The translations under genes and the position numbers were made by a program. A DNA stretch of 19,078 bases from Muribaculaceae bacterium. Lineage in GTDB: Bacteria > Bacteroidota > Bacteroidia > Bacteroidales > Muribaculaceae. The stretch spans positions 66,404-85,481 of the forward strand of contig JABUUJ010000005.1 in the NCBI GenBank assembly GCA_021443235.1, given 5' to 3'. The notes below the pieces were generated by a model, which was not told where the DNA came from, did no database searches, and saw only the letters and a list, made by a program, of their open reading frames with translations. This document shows, piece after piece, positions 1-7,976 of this stretch (within the stretch, counting starts at the first letter, position 1; the number at the start of each line of letters is the position of its first letter).

Positions 1-11
1 AGGCCTACTAA

Positions 12-70
12 CATCTGCTGCCTCCGGCAGCCCTTTCTTGGGGTCAAAAAGTATATAGTTGCCAAAATTA
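12..70 (-). promoter_or_regulatory. Possible promoter and start of the next gene leaving the window on the left
   Basis: On the minus strand TAATTTTG (63-70) matches the Bacteroidetes -7 consensus TAnnTTTG. No good TTG element is seen at the right distance upstream. About 40 bases further on is GGAGG, then six bases, then an ATG at 14-12, with only four codons before the window ends. The GGAGG lies inside a 6-bp hairpin (17-31, GCTGCC/GGCAGC with a 3-base loop) that could mask it. The site lies just downstream of a terminator, which suits a new transcription unit. Too little is visible to name a gene. Confidence 0.25.
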
Positions 71-109
71 AACGCCGATTTTTCGTGTTTTAATCATGTT
101 TTTTACTGT

Positions 110-143
110 AAAAAAACGCCTGCCACGACGATGCGCGGCAGGC
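110..143 (-). terminator. Rho-independent terminator after the dockerin gene pair
   Basis: A perfect 7-bp stem (137-143 GGCAGGC with 118-124 GCCTGCC) with a 12-base loop is followed on the minus strand by one G and then seven T residues (116-110). It lies 80 bases beyond the stop codon at 223 and is oriented to end transcription of the two dockerin genes. Confidence 0.8.
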
Positions 144-160
144 AGTAATGAGTTGCTGGG

Positions 161-210
161 GCTCAACAATGTTGTACAACGTTAAACCACGTTGAACAAA
201 GTTGAACCAA
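161..210. repeat. Degenerate 10-bp tandem repeat, about five units
   Basis: Four consecutive decamers start at 171, 181, 191 and 201: GTTGTACAAC, GTTAAACCAC, GTTGAACAAA and GTTGAACCAA. A weaker fifth unit is at 161 (GCTCAACAAT). The array sits between the stop codon at 223 and the terminator, inside the 3' untranslated region. A small GCGC-CGAA-GCGC hairpin (211-222) separates it from the stop codon. Confidence 0.65.
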
Positions 211-222
211 GCGCCGAAGCGC

Positions 223-1608
223 TTATTTTCCCAGAATGATGTTGATGATGGCGTTCACGTCGGCAATATCGACTGTGCCGTCCTTGTTGACGTCGGCTCT
301 GCCCTCATACTTGCTGGCTTCCTCGCTGCCAAGGATTACGTTGATTACAGCGTTAGCGTCGGCAATATCCACTGTGCCGTCGCCATTAACGTCGCCCACG
401 ATTGCGGGAGGCTCGGGATCGCCACCCACGTTCTTGCCAATCTGGTAAACAGCTACGCCGTTGTAGCTCTTGAAGTTGAGCAGAGTCACAACTTCATAGC
501 CCTCAGCGTCTTTGCCATACTGCACGCTGAAGCAGTGGATGCGGTTACCACCGTCCGATACCTTGCCAAGCGAGTCGGCAGGAATCTGCCAGTACTTCTG
601 CATTCCCGACAGAGACATGTCTTCGCCAAGCTCGCAGATGTTGGCCTGGCAGCCGTGGCCGTCACCACTGTACTGAGCCATCGAGTAAACGATGAAGTTG
701 CGGCCGTCGATCTTGAACTCGTTAACACCAGTAGTGCCATCCTCGGGCCACAGCTCGACATCTACGTTCTCAAACGACTCAAGCAAAGTAGCCTCGCGAG
801 TGTAGAGAAGGGGCTTGCTGTAGAAACCGTCGATATACATAAGGTCGCCCTCATAGAGGGTCTCCTCGTCCTCACCAAGGAGAATCTTGGCAAACGGGCC
901 ATAACCCCACTCGGTAGTGGTCTCGGGATAGAACTCGGTTACATCCAGATAGGTGTCGCCGTCAAATCCACCCTCAAACTCGCCACCCTTCTCTGAGTAC
1001 CAAGCATAGACGGTGGGGACGTTAGTACCCGGGTTGATGATCTTGCAAGGAGCGTTCTCACGGGTGATGTCGCCCACGAGGTCGTAGTAGTCGGTACGTG
1101 CAATCACGTCGCCCTTCTCAAGCGATGCCATGAGTGTGAGCTCGCCACTCTCCTTGTCAATCATGTAGAGAGGAATCGAGGGTGCCTTCTCGCTGGTGTA
1201 GGGAGCGCACCACAGGTGTCCGAAGTTGTCCACGCCGATGCTGTTTACGCCCAGGAAGTCGCCGAACGGACGTCCTTCATAAGTGATGTCGAGGTCGGGC
1301 ATACGCTCGCCGGTGAGGGCGTTGAGGCGGTAAACCACAGCAGCAATAACAGTGTCGCCAGGAGCAGCGATGATGGTCTTAGCCTCGCTGTGCGAGATAT
1401 AAATAACATTGTCGCTGAGCACTGCGGTGCGGGCGCGAGTGTTGCAGATAGGGCTCTCGCCATACTCTTTGGGAGTGTGAACACGGTCGAGCGACCACAG
1501 GTTCTTGATTTTGAGGCCATTAACCTCGTCATACTTTTGGCCGTCGGTTGCAGCGCTTGCACCCAGAGCCATGATAGCCGTTAAGGCAAGAAGGAAAAAT
1601 TTCTTCAT
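223..1608 (-). CDS. Secreted propeller-like protein with C-terminal type I dockerin pair (paralogue A)
   Basis: The 461-residue product has a signal peptide (residues 1-19, ending GASA), so it should be exported. The body (about 20-394) is rich in beta-strand-like segments with repeated Y/W and G positions, and I read it as a possible beta-propeller or similar sensor/binding domain. A Pro/Gly linker (GGDPEPP) leads to two dockerin-type EF-hand-like repeats at 405-461. Both calcium loops are intact, DVNGDGTVDIAD and DVNKDGTVDIAD, with Asp/Asn at positions 1, 3, 5, 9 and 12. Known type I dockerins bind cohesin modules, but no cohesin is encoded here and the partner is unknown. The gene is closely similar to the next one upstream (1725-3128), sharing for example VHTPKEY and CNTRARTAVL near the N-terminus. 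It has no clear promoter of its own and is probably cotranscribed with that gene. No catalytic motif was recognised. Confidence 0.85.
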   Translation of the reverse strand: MKKFFLLALTAIMALGASAATDGQKYDEVNGLKIKNLWSLDRVHTPKEYGESPICNTRARTAVLSDNVIYISHSEAKTIIAAPGDTVIAAVVYRLNALTGERMPDLDITYEGRPFGDFLGVNSIGVDNFGHLWCAPYTSEKAPSIPLYMIDKESGELTLMASLEKGDVIARTDYYDLVGDITRENAPCKIINPGTNVPTVYAWYSEKGGEFEGGFDGDTYLDVTEFYPETTTEWGYGPFAKILLGEDEETLYEGDLMYIDGFYSKPLLYTREATLLESFENVDVELWPEDGTTGVNEFKIDGRNFIVYSMAQYSGDGHGCQANICELGEDMSLSGMQKYWQIPADSLGKVSDGGNRIHCFSVQYGKDAEGYEVVTLLNFKSYNGVAVYQIGKNVGGDPEPPAIVGDVNGDGTVDIADANAVINVILGSEEASKYEGRADVNKDGTVDIADVNAIINIILGK

Positions 1609-1660
1609 GTTGTTAATGTTTTAGTTAATTATTTAATTATTAAAAATGATATCAGTGTCA

Positions 1661-1727
1661 TTAGCCATTTATTACCCATTACCCATTAGCCATTAGCCAT
1701 TAGCCATTTATTAGCCATTAGCCATTA
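1661..1727. repeat. Heptamer tandem array (TAATGGC on minus strand)
   Basis: On the minus strand the unit TAATGGC repeats, with two TAATGGG variants and two 11-base units (TAATAAATGGC). There are about nine units, plus a partial one running on toward 1655. The first TAA of the array is the stop codon of the upstream dockerin gene (1727-1725). The array fills most of the gap between the two dockerin paralogues. Every unit contains a stop in one frame. Slippage would therefore change spacer length, not the protein. Confidence 0.85.
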
Positions 1728-3128
1728 GCCAAGAATAATATTGATAATGGCATTCACGTCGGCAATATCGACTGTGCCGTCGCCATTAACATCGGCACGA
1801 CCGCCATATCTACCAGCGTCCTCGCTGCCAAGGATTACGTTGATGCAAGCGTTCACGTCGGCAATATCCACTGTGCCGTCGCCGTTAACGTCGCCCTTAA
1901 CTGCGGGAGGCTCGGGATCGCCACCCACGTTCTTGCCAATCTTGTAAACGCCCATGCCGTTATAGGACTTGAAGGTAAAGAGAGTTACTACCTCGTTGCC
2001 CTCGGCATCAAGCTCTTTGTCGCAACTCAGGCAGTGCACGCGCAGGCCAGTGTCGCTCACCTTGCCCAGCGAGTCGGCAGGCACTTGCCACCGCAGGGCA
2101 AGGCTTTCCATGCTCATGTCCTCGTTGGTGTACTCGCTAACGAAGGCCTGGCAGCCGTTGCCGTTCTTGTCGTACTGTCCTTTGGGATAGGCGAGGAACT
2201 TGCGGCCGTCAACACTGAACTCAAGCACGCCGTTGGCGTTTTTGTCGGTCTGTTTCACACTCTCATCGGCCTTGTCAAAGGTGTCTATGAGCGTACCATC
2301 GCTGGTGTAGAGCACCGGGTCGCGGGCAAAACAGTCGATATAGAACAGGTTGCCCTCATAGAGGTCGTCGTCGCTTTCGCCAAGCACGATTTTCACGATG
2401 GGAGCCAGCGAGAATCCTGTGCAGGTCTCGGGATAGAACTCGGTGACATCGATATAGGTGTCGCCCTCAAAGCCACCTTCCCACTCGGTCTCGCCCATCT
2501 GCTTTTTCCAGCAGTAAATGGTAGGATAGCCCGGCTCGGCACTGGCGCCGGCAGCGGTCATCACTGTGCACATCGCCTTCTCGCCTGTGATGTCGCCCAC
2601 AACGTCGAGATAGTCGGTGCGTTGCGATGCGTCTCCCTTGTCGAGCTCGCCCATAAGAGTGAGTTCACCAGTCTCAATATTAACCAGGTAAATGGGAACC
2701 TTGATGAGTGTGGGGCTGGTCATGGGTGCAACCCAGATGTGGTGGAAATTGTCCTTGCCCACACTTGCTACGCCCAGAAAAGCGCCATAAGGCTGTCCGT
2801 CGAGGGTAAGCGGCAGGTCAGCGAGTGGCGAGCCGTCTTTTGCCGAGAAGCGGTGCAGCACGCTCTGCGCGATTGTGTCGTTGCCTATGATGACTGCCTT
2901 TTCCTCGCTGCGTCCCACATAGATGATGCCGTTGTCGAGCACTGCGGTGCGGGCACGTGTGTTGCATATGGCGTCTTCCATATACTCCTTTGGTGTGTGG
3001 ACGCGGTCATATATCCACTGGCAGGCTATCTTCATGCCGTCGTGTTCGGCGTATGTCTGTCCGTCGGTCTTGGCGTTCATGCTTGTGAAAGCAAGAATTG
3101 CCAGGGCTAAAAGCATCGGTTTTTTCAT
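1725..3128 (-). CDS. Secreted propeller-like protein with C-terminal type I dockerin pair (paralogue B)
   Basis: The 467-residue product has a signal peptide (residues 1-19, ending SMNA), then a body of about 390 residues similar along its length to the neighbouring gene at 223-1608. The linker GGDPEPP is followed by two dockerin repeats at 412-467, with calcium loops DVNGDGTVDIAD in both. The linker and dockerin DNA is far more alike between the paralogues than the body, including one identical stretch of 41 bases (1902-1942 versus 403-443). The protein ends ...IILG, one Lys shorter than its relatives, because the stop codon belongs to the heptamer array that follows. It starts 52 bases after the Sus operon terminator hairpin. 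No convincing promoter was found, so it may depend on read-through or on a weak start. It is probably a secreted binding or scaffold-attached protein of unknown ligand. Confidence 0.85.
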   Translation of the reverse strand: MKKPMLLALAILAFTSMNAKTDGQTYAEHDGMKIACQWIYDRVHTPKEYMEDAICNTRARTAVLDNGIIYVGRSEEKAVIIGNDTIAQSVLHRFSAKDGSPLADLPLTLDGQPYGAFLGVASVGKDNFHHIWVAPMTSPTLIKVPIYLVNIETGELTLMGELDKGDASQRTDYLDVVGDITGEKAMCTVMTAAGASAEPGYPTIYCWKKQMGETEWEGGFEGDTYIDVTEFYPETCTGFSLAPIVKIVLGESDDDLYEGNLFYIDCFARDPVLYTSDGTLIDTFDKADESVKQTDKNANGVLEFSVDGRKFLAYPKGQYDKNGNGCQAFVSEYTNEDMSMESLALRWQVPADSLGKVSDTGLRVHCLSCDKELDAEGNEVVTLFTFKSYNGMGVYKIGKNVGGDPEPPAVKGDVNGDGTVDIADVNACINVILGSEDAGRYGGRADVNGDGTVDIADVNAIINIILG

Positions 3129-3180
3129 AAACGTTCTTTTAAAGGTTAGATATGGTAGCTGCCCGATGGGGCTGAAGGAA

Positions 3181-3220
3181 AATCAGGGGTGCCGCCCGCG
3201 GGTGGGCAGCATCCCTGATT
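3181..3220 (-). terminator. Long hairpin ending the Sus operon
   Basis: A near-perfect 17-bp stem (3181-3197 with 3204-3220) has one mismatch, one G-T pair and a six-base loop. It begins 10 bases after the stop codon of the PKD lipoprotein gene. On the minus strand the stem runs into TTTTCCTTC, a short, interrupted T tract, so termination may be incomplete and the dockerin genes downstream could receive some read-through. Confidence 0.7.
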
Positions 3221-3230
3221 ATATGAGCGT

Positions 3231-4970
3231 TTAGAACAGGTTGGTCAGACGCGGGTTGATGCACACACCCAGAATCTTGTCCTTGTTGCCGTTGAAGTTC
3301 ACAATCTTCTTGGTGTCGGGGTCGAAGTAAGACAGACCTGTGGTGTAGGTCTTCTCGCTGCTGGCGGCACGGAAGCCGAAGTAAACATAACCCGTAGAGG
3401 CATCAACAGCAAACTGCGAGGTGTAAACGCCCTCGGCGTCGGTGGTGTTGATGGGGTCGGCATCCATAGTGATGTGAGTGAGGAACTTGTCATAGTCGAG
3501 ACCGGCGTTAGCAGCGGGGATGGGATACTGGCAGAAGCCCACGCCCGGCGTGGTGCCCTTGGTCATCCACACATACATGTACCCACGGTCCTCGTCGAGT
3601 GTGAACGCGCGAGGCTGTGTGGTGGGAAGCACGATGGGATGGGGAATGGGCACGCCTGCTCCGGTCTTGCCTATGTCGCTGGGCATGAAGCGGTAGATAC
3701 CGTTGCCCGAGTAGTTCTTAGGCCACCAGAACATTCCGGTCTTGTCGATATACAGGCCGGTGTGGATAGCACCGTAGGCAATTCCCTGGCCATAGTAAGC
3801 CAGCTGGTTGTTGACTACAAAGTAGCCAGCGGTGCTGTTGAAGTTGGTGCTCTCAACTGCACTGCGTGTCGACAGCGGGATTTGACGGATGCCAGTGTTG
3901 CGGTCGGTGTAGTAAAGATACTGACCGTTGGCGCAGCCCTGGAACGGGTCGTTGAACGCTTGTCCGCCCACGTTGCTAATCATGATGTTAACGCTCGACG
4001 CATCGGCGTTCATCACAGTAATCTTGCCATCGCCCAGTGTGCTGTTCTCGTCGTTGACATAGTAGTATTGCTTGCCGCAGTCGAGGATGTAGATGTTGTC
4101 TTGCTCAACGGTGGCGCCTTCCTCTGAAGTGACCTTCTCAACGGCAAATACCAGCGTGGTGGGCATGTTGCCCGAGTTAACACCCATGTCAAAGGGCTTG
4201 TTCTGGGTGCCGGCGGGCAGCTGGCTCAGGTCAACCAGTTTGTAGGCCTTGATGTTGCCGCCAAACTCGGCATAGTAGAGCGTGGGTGAGGGGATGCTCG
4301 AGCCCACCTGCACATTCACATATGAGTCCTCAAGACGGCGGTTCTCGCCATTGATGTCAAACCATGTTTGGAGCTCAATCTTCTGCGAGCCTATGTTGCT
4401 GAAGGTGAGCGCACCGGGGTTGTCGATTGTGCCGTCTTCGTGCGAGTAGCCCTCAAAGGTGGTGAGCGCTTTGCCGTCCTTATCCTTGGTGCCCTCGGGG
4501 AAGCGCCACACATATTTGCACTTCAGGTTCTCGGGGTTAGGCAGCTCAATGCCCAGCGACACAGCCACATCGTTGATAACCACGGTGGGTGCGGTCTGCT
4601 CGGTAACGCTCAGCACGGGGGTGATGTCATAGATGAGCAGGGGATAGGTGCGCTCGCCCACGCCATCAACGGTGAGCTTCACATTATAGATGCCTGCCTT
4701 GGCATACTTGTGCGTGGGGTTGGCTTCTTTCGACGATGAGCCGTCGCCAAAGTCCCAAGTCACAGCGCCGGTTTTCGACGATGTGTTGTTGAACTGAATA
4801 GTCGATACCACATAGAAGTCGAGTGTGTACACATTGCCATCAACGTTGTAGGTAAAGTCTACATCTTTGGTCGCAAAGTTGCCATATTTCGGCTCCTTAT
4901 CAACGCAAGCCGCCATGACAAGCATGAGCAAGCCCACGATACCTATATTCTTAAATATTTTAGTAGTCAT
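3231..4970 (-). CDS. PKD-domain and propeller-like surface lipoprotein of the Sus operon
   Basis: The 579-residue product is a lipoprotein: signal peptide with lipobox MAAC, lipidated Cys22, then an acidic start (CVDKE) compatible with export to the outer surface. A PKD domain lies at about 55-115 with the hallmark WDFGDG at 72-77 and a later H-x-Y. A second PKD/Ig-like segment follows (about 116-225, with WRFPEG). The remaining 350 residues contain repeated Y-V-Y/W blades (for example GYMYVWM, GYVYFGF) and look like a beta-propeller. Lipoproteins of this PKD-like type are common as the last gene of SusC/SusD loci and are thought to help bind the ligand. Here it is the fourth gene, 8 bases after the preceding stop. 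No enzymatic residues were recognised, so a binding role is inferred. Confidence 0.85.
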   Translation of the reverse strand: MTTKIFKNIGIVGLLMLVMAACVDKEPKYGNFATKDVDFTYNVDGNVYTLDFYVVSTIQFNNTSSKTGAVTWDFGDGSSSKEANPTHKYAKAGIYNVKLTVDGVGERTYPLLIYDITPVLSVTEQTAPTVVINDVAVSLGIELPNPENLKCKYVWRFPEGTKDKDGKALTTFEGYSHEDGTIDNPGALTFSNIGSQKIELQTWFDINGENRRLEDSYVNVQVGSSIPSPTLYYAEFGGNIKAYKLVDLSQLPAGTQNKPFDMGVNSGNMPTTLVFAVEKVTSEEGATVEQDNIYILDCGKQYYYVNDENSTLGDGKITVMNADASSVNIMISNVGGQAFNDPFQGCANGQYLYYTDRNTGIRQIPLSTRSAVESTNFNSTAGYFVVNNQLAYYGQGIAYGAIHTGLYIDKTGMFWWPKNYSGNGIYRFMPSDIGKTGAGVPIPHPIVLPTTQPRAFTLDEDRGYMYVWMTKGTTPGVGFCQYPIPAANAGLDYDKFLTHITMDADPINTTDAEGVYTSQFAVDASTGYVYFGFRAASSEKTYTTGLSYFDPDTKKIVNFNGNKDKILGVCINPRLTNLF

Positions 4971-4978
4971 AGCGCGTT

Positions 4979-6022
4979 TTAGTTAAGGGTGATTTCTTTG
5001 TTATCACTGGTGATGCCCACCTTGCCGTCGGTGTCATACACGCGGAAGTCGGGCTGCAGATAGTAGGTGCGCGAGAAAGAAACCGCATAGTTCTTGTCGG
5101 CAGTGTTGTATATCCAGTCTATGAACGGAATTGACGAGATCAGCTCCTTCCAGTAGGGCATGTGCTCGCGACGCACGTTGGTGATCTTGCCACCAGTATC
5201 GTCGCTGTAACGGCACATGAGCCACGGCGAGGACTTGTAAATCTCATACACATTGGCACCCTCGGGAGCCTGCTCGGGAGTGGCGATTTCCTTGATGACG
5301 GTCACGCCGCCTTCTACTACCTCATAGTAGTAGTGGTCGACCTCGTCGGTAGTGAACCATGCGTCGCTCTTGTCGCCGGCTTCGGTCACCGTGGGGAAGT
5401 CTACCTTGAACTGGGCGTTGAGCTCCTCAAACTTGCTCTTCGGGAAGTCATAGTTGATGTAGACGTTGCGCAGGTCGTTGTAGTAGGTGCTGTCTTTGGT
5501 GAGAGCGGTGATGAGGTAGTCGACAAACTCGCTCTGGAACGTTGCCGGATAGTAGGAGTCAAATTTCTCCTGGTCCCACTCGGTCGGAGCGTTCCAAATC
5601 ACTGGTGCCAGCGTGCGAGAGGTGGCAAACGAGTCGGCAAGCACATATTCGTGTCCGTCCCACTCGGCCTTGCTGTGCTCAAAACGCTTCATGCACTGCG
5701 AGCTGCGCACGGTGTCCGACGAGGCAATGCTCTTGGTATAGGACAATGCGCTGGTGAGCTTGCTGGTGGCCGAGGCCTCCTGCGAGCGTGTCACCATGGC
5801 CCATGCCTCGGTGTGGTCGATTGATTTCTCGCTGGTAGTGTAGTACTTAGCCTTGAAGGTGGCAAATGCACCAGCCTTTACGAGCACTGAGTTCTGCTCC
5901 CAATCGACGGTGGGCAGCACTTGCCCCAGTTCCATTTTGTCGGCAAACGGGTCGTGCACGGCACATGAAGTGGTGAGTGCGGCAACAAAAGCCAGGGCGC
6001 CGAAAATCTTATATAGTTTCAT
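4979..6022 (-). CDS. Unidentified surface lipoprotein of the Sus operon
   Basis: The 347-residue product has a lipoprotein signal (lipobox TTSC, Cys20). I do not recognise a family. The mature protein is rich in Tyr, Trp, Ser and Asp, with many aromatic clusters (HYYYEVV, RTYYLQPDF) and no obvious repeats or catalytic motif. It is the third gene of the SusC-SusD operon, 44 bases after SusD and 8 bases before the PKD lipoprotein, a position usually held by auxiliary surface glycan-binding proteins (SusE/SusF-like in role, not in sequence). A ligand-binding function is inferred only from position and the lipobox. Confidence 0.8.
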   Translation of the reverse strand: MKLYKIFGALAFVAALTTSCAVHDPFADKMELGQVLPTVDWEQNSVLVKAGAFATFKAKYYTTSEKSIDHTEAWAMVTRSQEASATSKLTSALSYTKSIASSDTVRSSQCMKRFEHSKAEWDGHEYVLADSFATSRTLAPVIWNAPTEWDQEKFDSYYPATFQSEFVDYLITALTKDSTYYNDLRNVYINYDFPKSKFEELNAQFKVDFPTVTEAGDKSDAWFTTDEVDHYYYEVVEGGVTVIKEIATPEQAPEGANVYEIYKSSPWLMCRYSDDTGGKITNVRREHMPYWKELISSIPFIDWIYNTADKNYAVSFSRTYYLQPDFRVYDTDGKVGITSDNKEITLN

Positions 6023-6030
6023 AATATAAT

Positions 6031-6042
6031 ATGTATATACAT
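6031..6042. repeat. Perfect 12-bp palindrome between SusD and the next lipoprotein gene
   Basis: ATGTATATACAT equals its own reverse complement and lies in the 44-base AT-rich gap upstream of the lipoprotein start at 6022. It could be a weak hairpin, a protein site, or chance in AT-rich DNA. Confidence 0.4.
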
Positions 6043-6066
6043 TATTAAATAAAGTGTGTTGATTGT

Positions 6067-7965
6067 TTACTCGCCAGTGAGCGACTTAACCTCGCCATAC
6101 TTCTTGGCCCAAATCATGGGTTCCTGCAGCCACTTGTAGTTCTTGTAGGCTCCCAGGCGCTGAAGCTCGGCGCGGTTGTACTTCTCCTCGGTCTCGGGGT
6201 CATAGTTGATGCGCTGTATCCACGTGTTCTCCTTCTCTTCCTCGGTCAGGCCGTCAATCCAGTAAGCCGAATAGAGGTTGTAGGGGCGACGCAGGGTGGG
6301 ATAGATGATTTCCTTGGTGTCACCTATACCATAGGCATTGCGCTTGTTGCTGTAGTGGTAGCGGCGCATGTCGGTCCACTGCTCGGGCTGGAGATACATC
6401 GACACATACTTCTGTATCATGAGGTCACTCAGTGTGTACTCGGTGGGGTTGAAGAACCAGTGCTCGTTGCCGCGGGCGGTAACCTTGCTCACGAGCACGG
6501 TCTTGCCGTTCGACGACAGCAGCTCCTCGTTGTTGAGGAACGCCTTCACCTGAGCATCCCAGTACTGGGCACGCTGCCATCCCACTCCGTTGGCTGTAGC
6601 CGCACCGGGATATTTGTTGTCGGTCGACTCGTTGTAGTTGGGGTTGGGATAGTAGGAGATGAAGAAGTCGAGGTGACGCTGGATGTTGTACTGCGATGCC
6701 TCCTTGGCAAGCGCGCAAGCCTCGGGCTTACGGCCCAGCCAATAAAGCGCCTCGGCCTTGATGAAATAGAGCTCCTCCATGGTGAAGATGGGGTTGTAGC
6801 AGTTGCTTGCTCCCGCATAGGCACCCATATACAGGTTGGGATAGTTCACGCCTTTGAAGGTGGTTCCCATGCCTATGTTGTTCTCGAGGAAGCGCATCTT
6901 GACCTGAGTTGCTGTGGGGTTGGATGCCGTCTGCGGACCGGTGCGGGCAATCATCAGGAGCGGTGTGCGCGGGTCGCAGGCATAGCCCTGACGAGAGTCG
7001 GCAAGTCCGCACTTGATTTCGCTTCCAGGATCGTGCAGGCCCAGAATGTCGATCATGAAGAACTTCGACGGAATAGCGTCGCCCAGCTTGTTGTCGCGGC
7101 TCTCCCACGAGTTGATCTTGGGCTGTGCGATGCTCCACACGCAGTTCTGCTCGCCAGTACCGCCATCATAGTTGTAGCGGGGCTCGTTGCCAAACCATGC
7201 ACCGTAGAGCAGGTCGCCCTTGCGCCACTGGTTGATGGCAGCGTCGGCGGCGTCAACAATCTTCTGGAGGGTCGACTGGCTCACGTCAACGTTGGGGATG
7301 TTGCGCAGCAGCAGACGCGCCTTGACAGCATAGACCAGACCTTTCCACTTCTCAAGGTCGCCGGCATAGACGCGGTCTTCCTTGATGGTGATTTCCTGAT
7401 TGGTCTCGCACTTGGTGATAGAGGGATCCTCGTAGAGCTTGATCAGGTCGTCGGCCTCCTGAAGCATCCAGGCGTAGATTGATGCCTGAGTGTCGTAGGT
7501 GGGCGCGTTCGACAGGTAAGCCTGGCTACGGGGCATGTCGCCAAAGGCGTCGGTAGTGAGCTGTGTCGACATGAGCAGGATGGTGCGTGCTATCAGCTCA
7601 TAGTTGGGCGAGCTGATGCTTGTGGCGTTGTCGACGAGGTTTATCGAGTTCTTGCCGATGTCATAGAAGTGGCGGCGCCACATCGGGTGGCGGTTCATGG
7701 TGAGCATCTCCCACTCGCTCTTGTAGGAGTAGCCCGAGCTCATGAGCGATTTTGAACCGGTAGTGAACATCTGCGAGAAATAAGCGTAATACTCGGTGTG
7801 GTCATATACCAATTGGCTTGCGTAGAACACCAGCACGGGGAGTCCCTTCTTGGCGTCGATGGCGTGAGCCTTGTCGGGGTTGATGTTGTCGCCCAACTTG
7901 TCCTCACAGCTGACCGAGACCATGCTCACCAGCAGCAGTAGTGCTATAAATTTTATCTTGTTCAT
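6067..7965 (-). CDS. SusD/RagB-family outer-membrane lipoprotein (SusD-like_2 type)
   Basis: This 632-residue protein is the nutrient-binding lid that sits on the SusC channel. The lipobox VSVSC gives lipidated Cys20, followed by CEDK. Motifs typical of the SusD-like_2 branch are present: NPDKA near the mature N-terminus, GDMPRSQAY (142-150), the helix WKGLVYAVKARLLL (207-220), DPRTP (331-335) and the conserved helical motif EELYFIKAEALYWLGR (about 397-412). It is 11 bases downstream of the SusC gene, the usual pairing. SusD proteins bind oligosaccharides, or in some cases peptides. The ligand here is not deducible, because no enzyme gene accompanies the operon. Confidence 0.95.
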   Translation of the reverse strand: MNKIKFIALLLLVSMVSVSCEDKLGDNINPDKAHAIDAKKGLPVLVFYASQLVYDHTEYYAYFSQMFTTGSKSLMSSGYSYKSEWEMLTMNRHPMWRRHFYDIGKNSINLVDNATSISSPNYELIARTILLMSTQLTTDAFGDMPRSQAYLSNAPTYDTQASIYAWMLQEADDLIKLYEDPSITKCETNQEITIKEDRVYAGDLEKWKGLVYAVKARLLLRNIPNVDVSQSTLQKIVDAADAAINQWRKGDLLYGAWFGNEPRYNYDGGTGEQNCVWSIAQPKINSWESRDNKLGDAIPSKFFMIDILGLHDPGSEIKCGLADSRQGYACDPRTPLLMIARTGPQTASNPTATQVKMRFLENNIGMGTTFKGVNYPNLYMGAYAGASNCYNPIFTMEELYFIKAEALYWLGRKPEACALAKEASQYNIQRHLDFFISYYPNPNYNESTDNKYPGAATANGVGWQRAQYWDAQVKAFLNNEELLSSNGKTVLVSKVTARGNEHWFFNPTEYTLSDLMIQKYVSMYLQPEQWTDMRRYHYSNKRNAYGIGDTKEIIYPTLRRPYNLYSAYWIDGLTEEEKENTWIQRINYDPETEEKYNRAELQRLGAYKNYKWLQEPMIWAKKYGEVKSLTGE

Positions 7966-7976
7966 AATGATGTGCT

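Noticed and set aside
1..92. Plus-strand frame open from the left edge to a stop near 92, possibly a gene tail
   Set aside because: Only about 30 codons with no recognisable features, and a promoter-like site on the opposite strand overlaps it.
1655..1727. CRISPR array or telomere-like element
   Set aside because: The units are 7 to 11 bases with no spacers and no cas genes nearby; it is a simple tandem repeat.
2034..3110. Long plus-strand open frame of 358 codons
   Set aside because: It lies wholly opposite the dockerin paralogue, which has a signal peptide and domains. The plus-strand translation shows no recognisable features and arises from GC-rich codon usage.
6355..7482. Plus-strand open frame of 375 codons opposite SusD
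   Set aside because: It is antisense to a well-supported SusD gene with conserved motifs; no independent support such as a promoter or domain.
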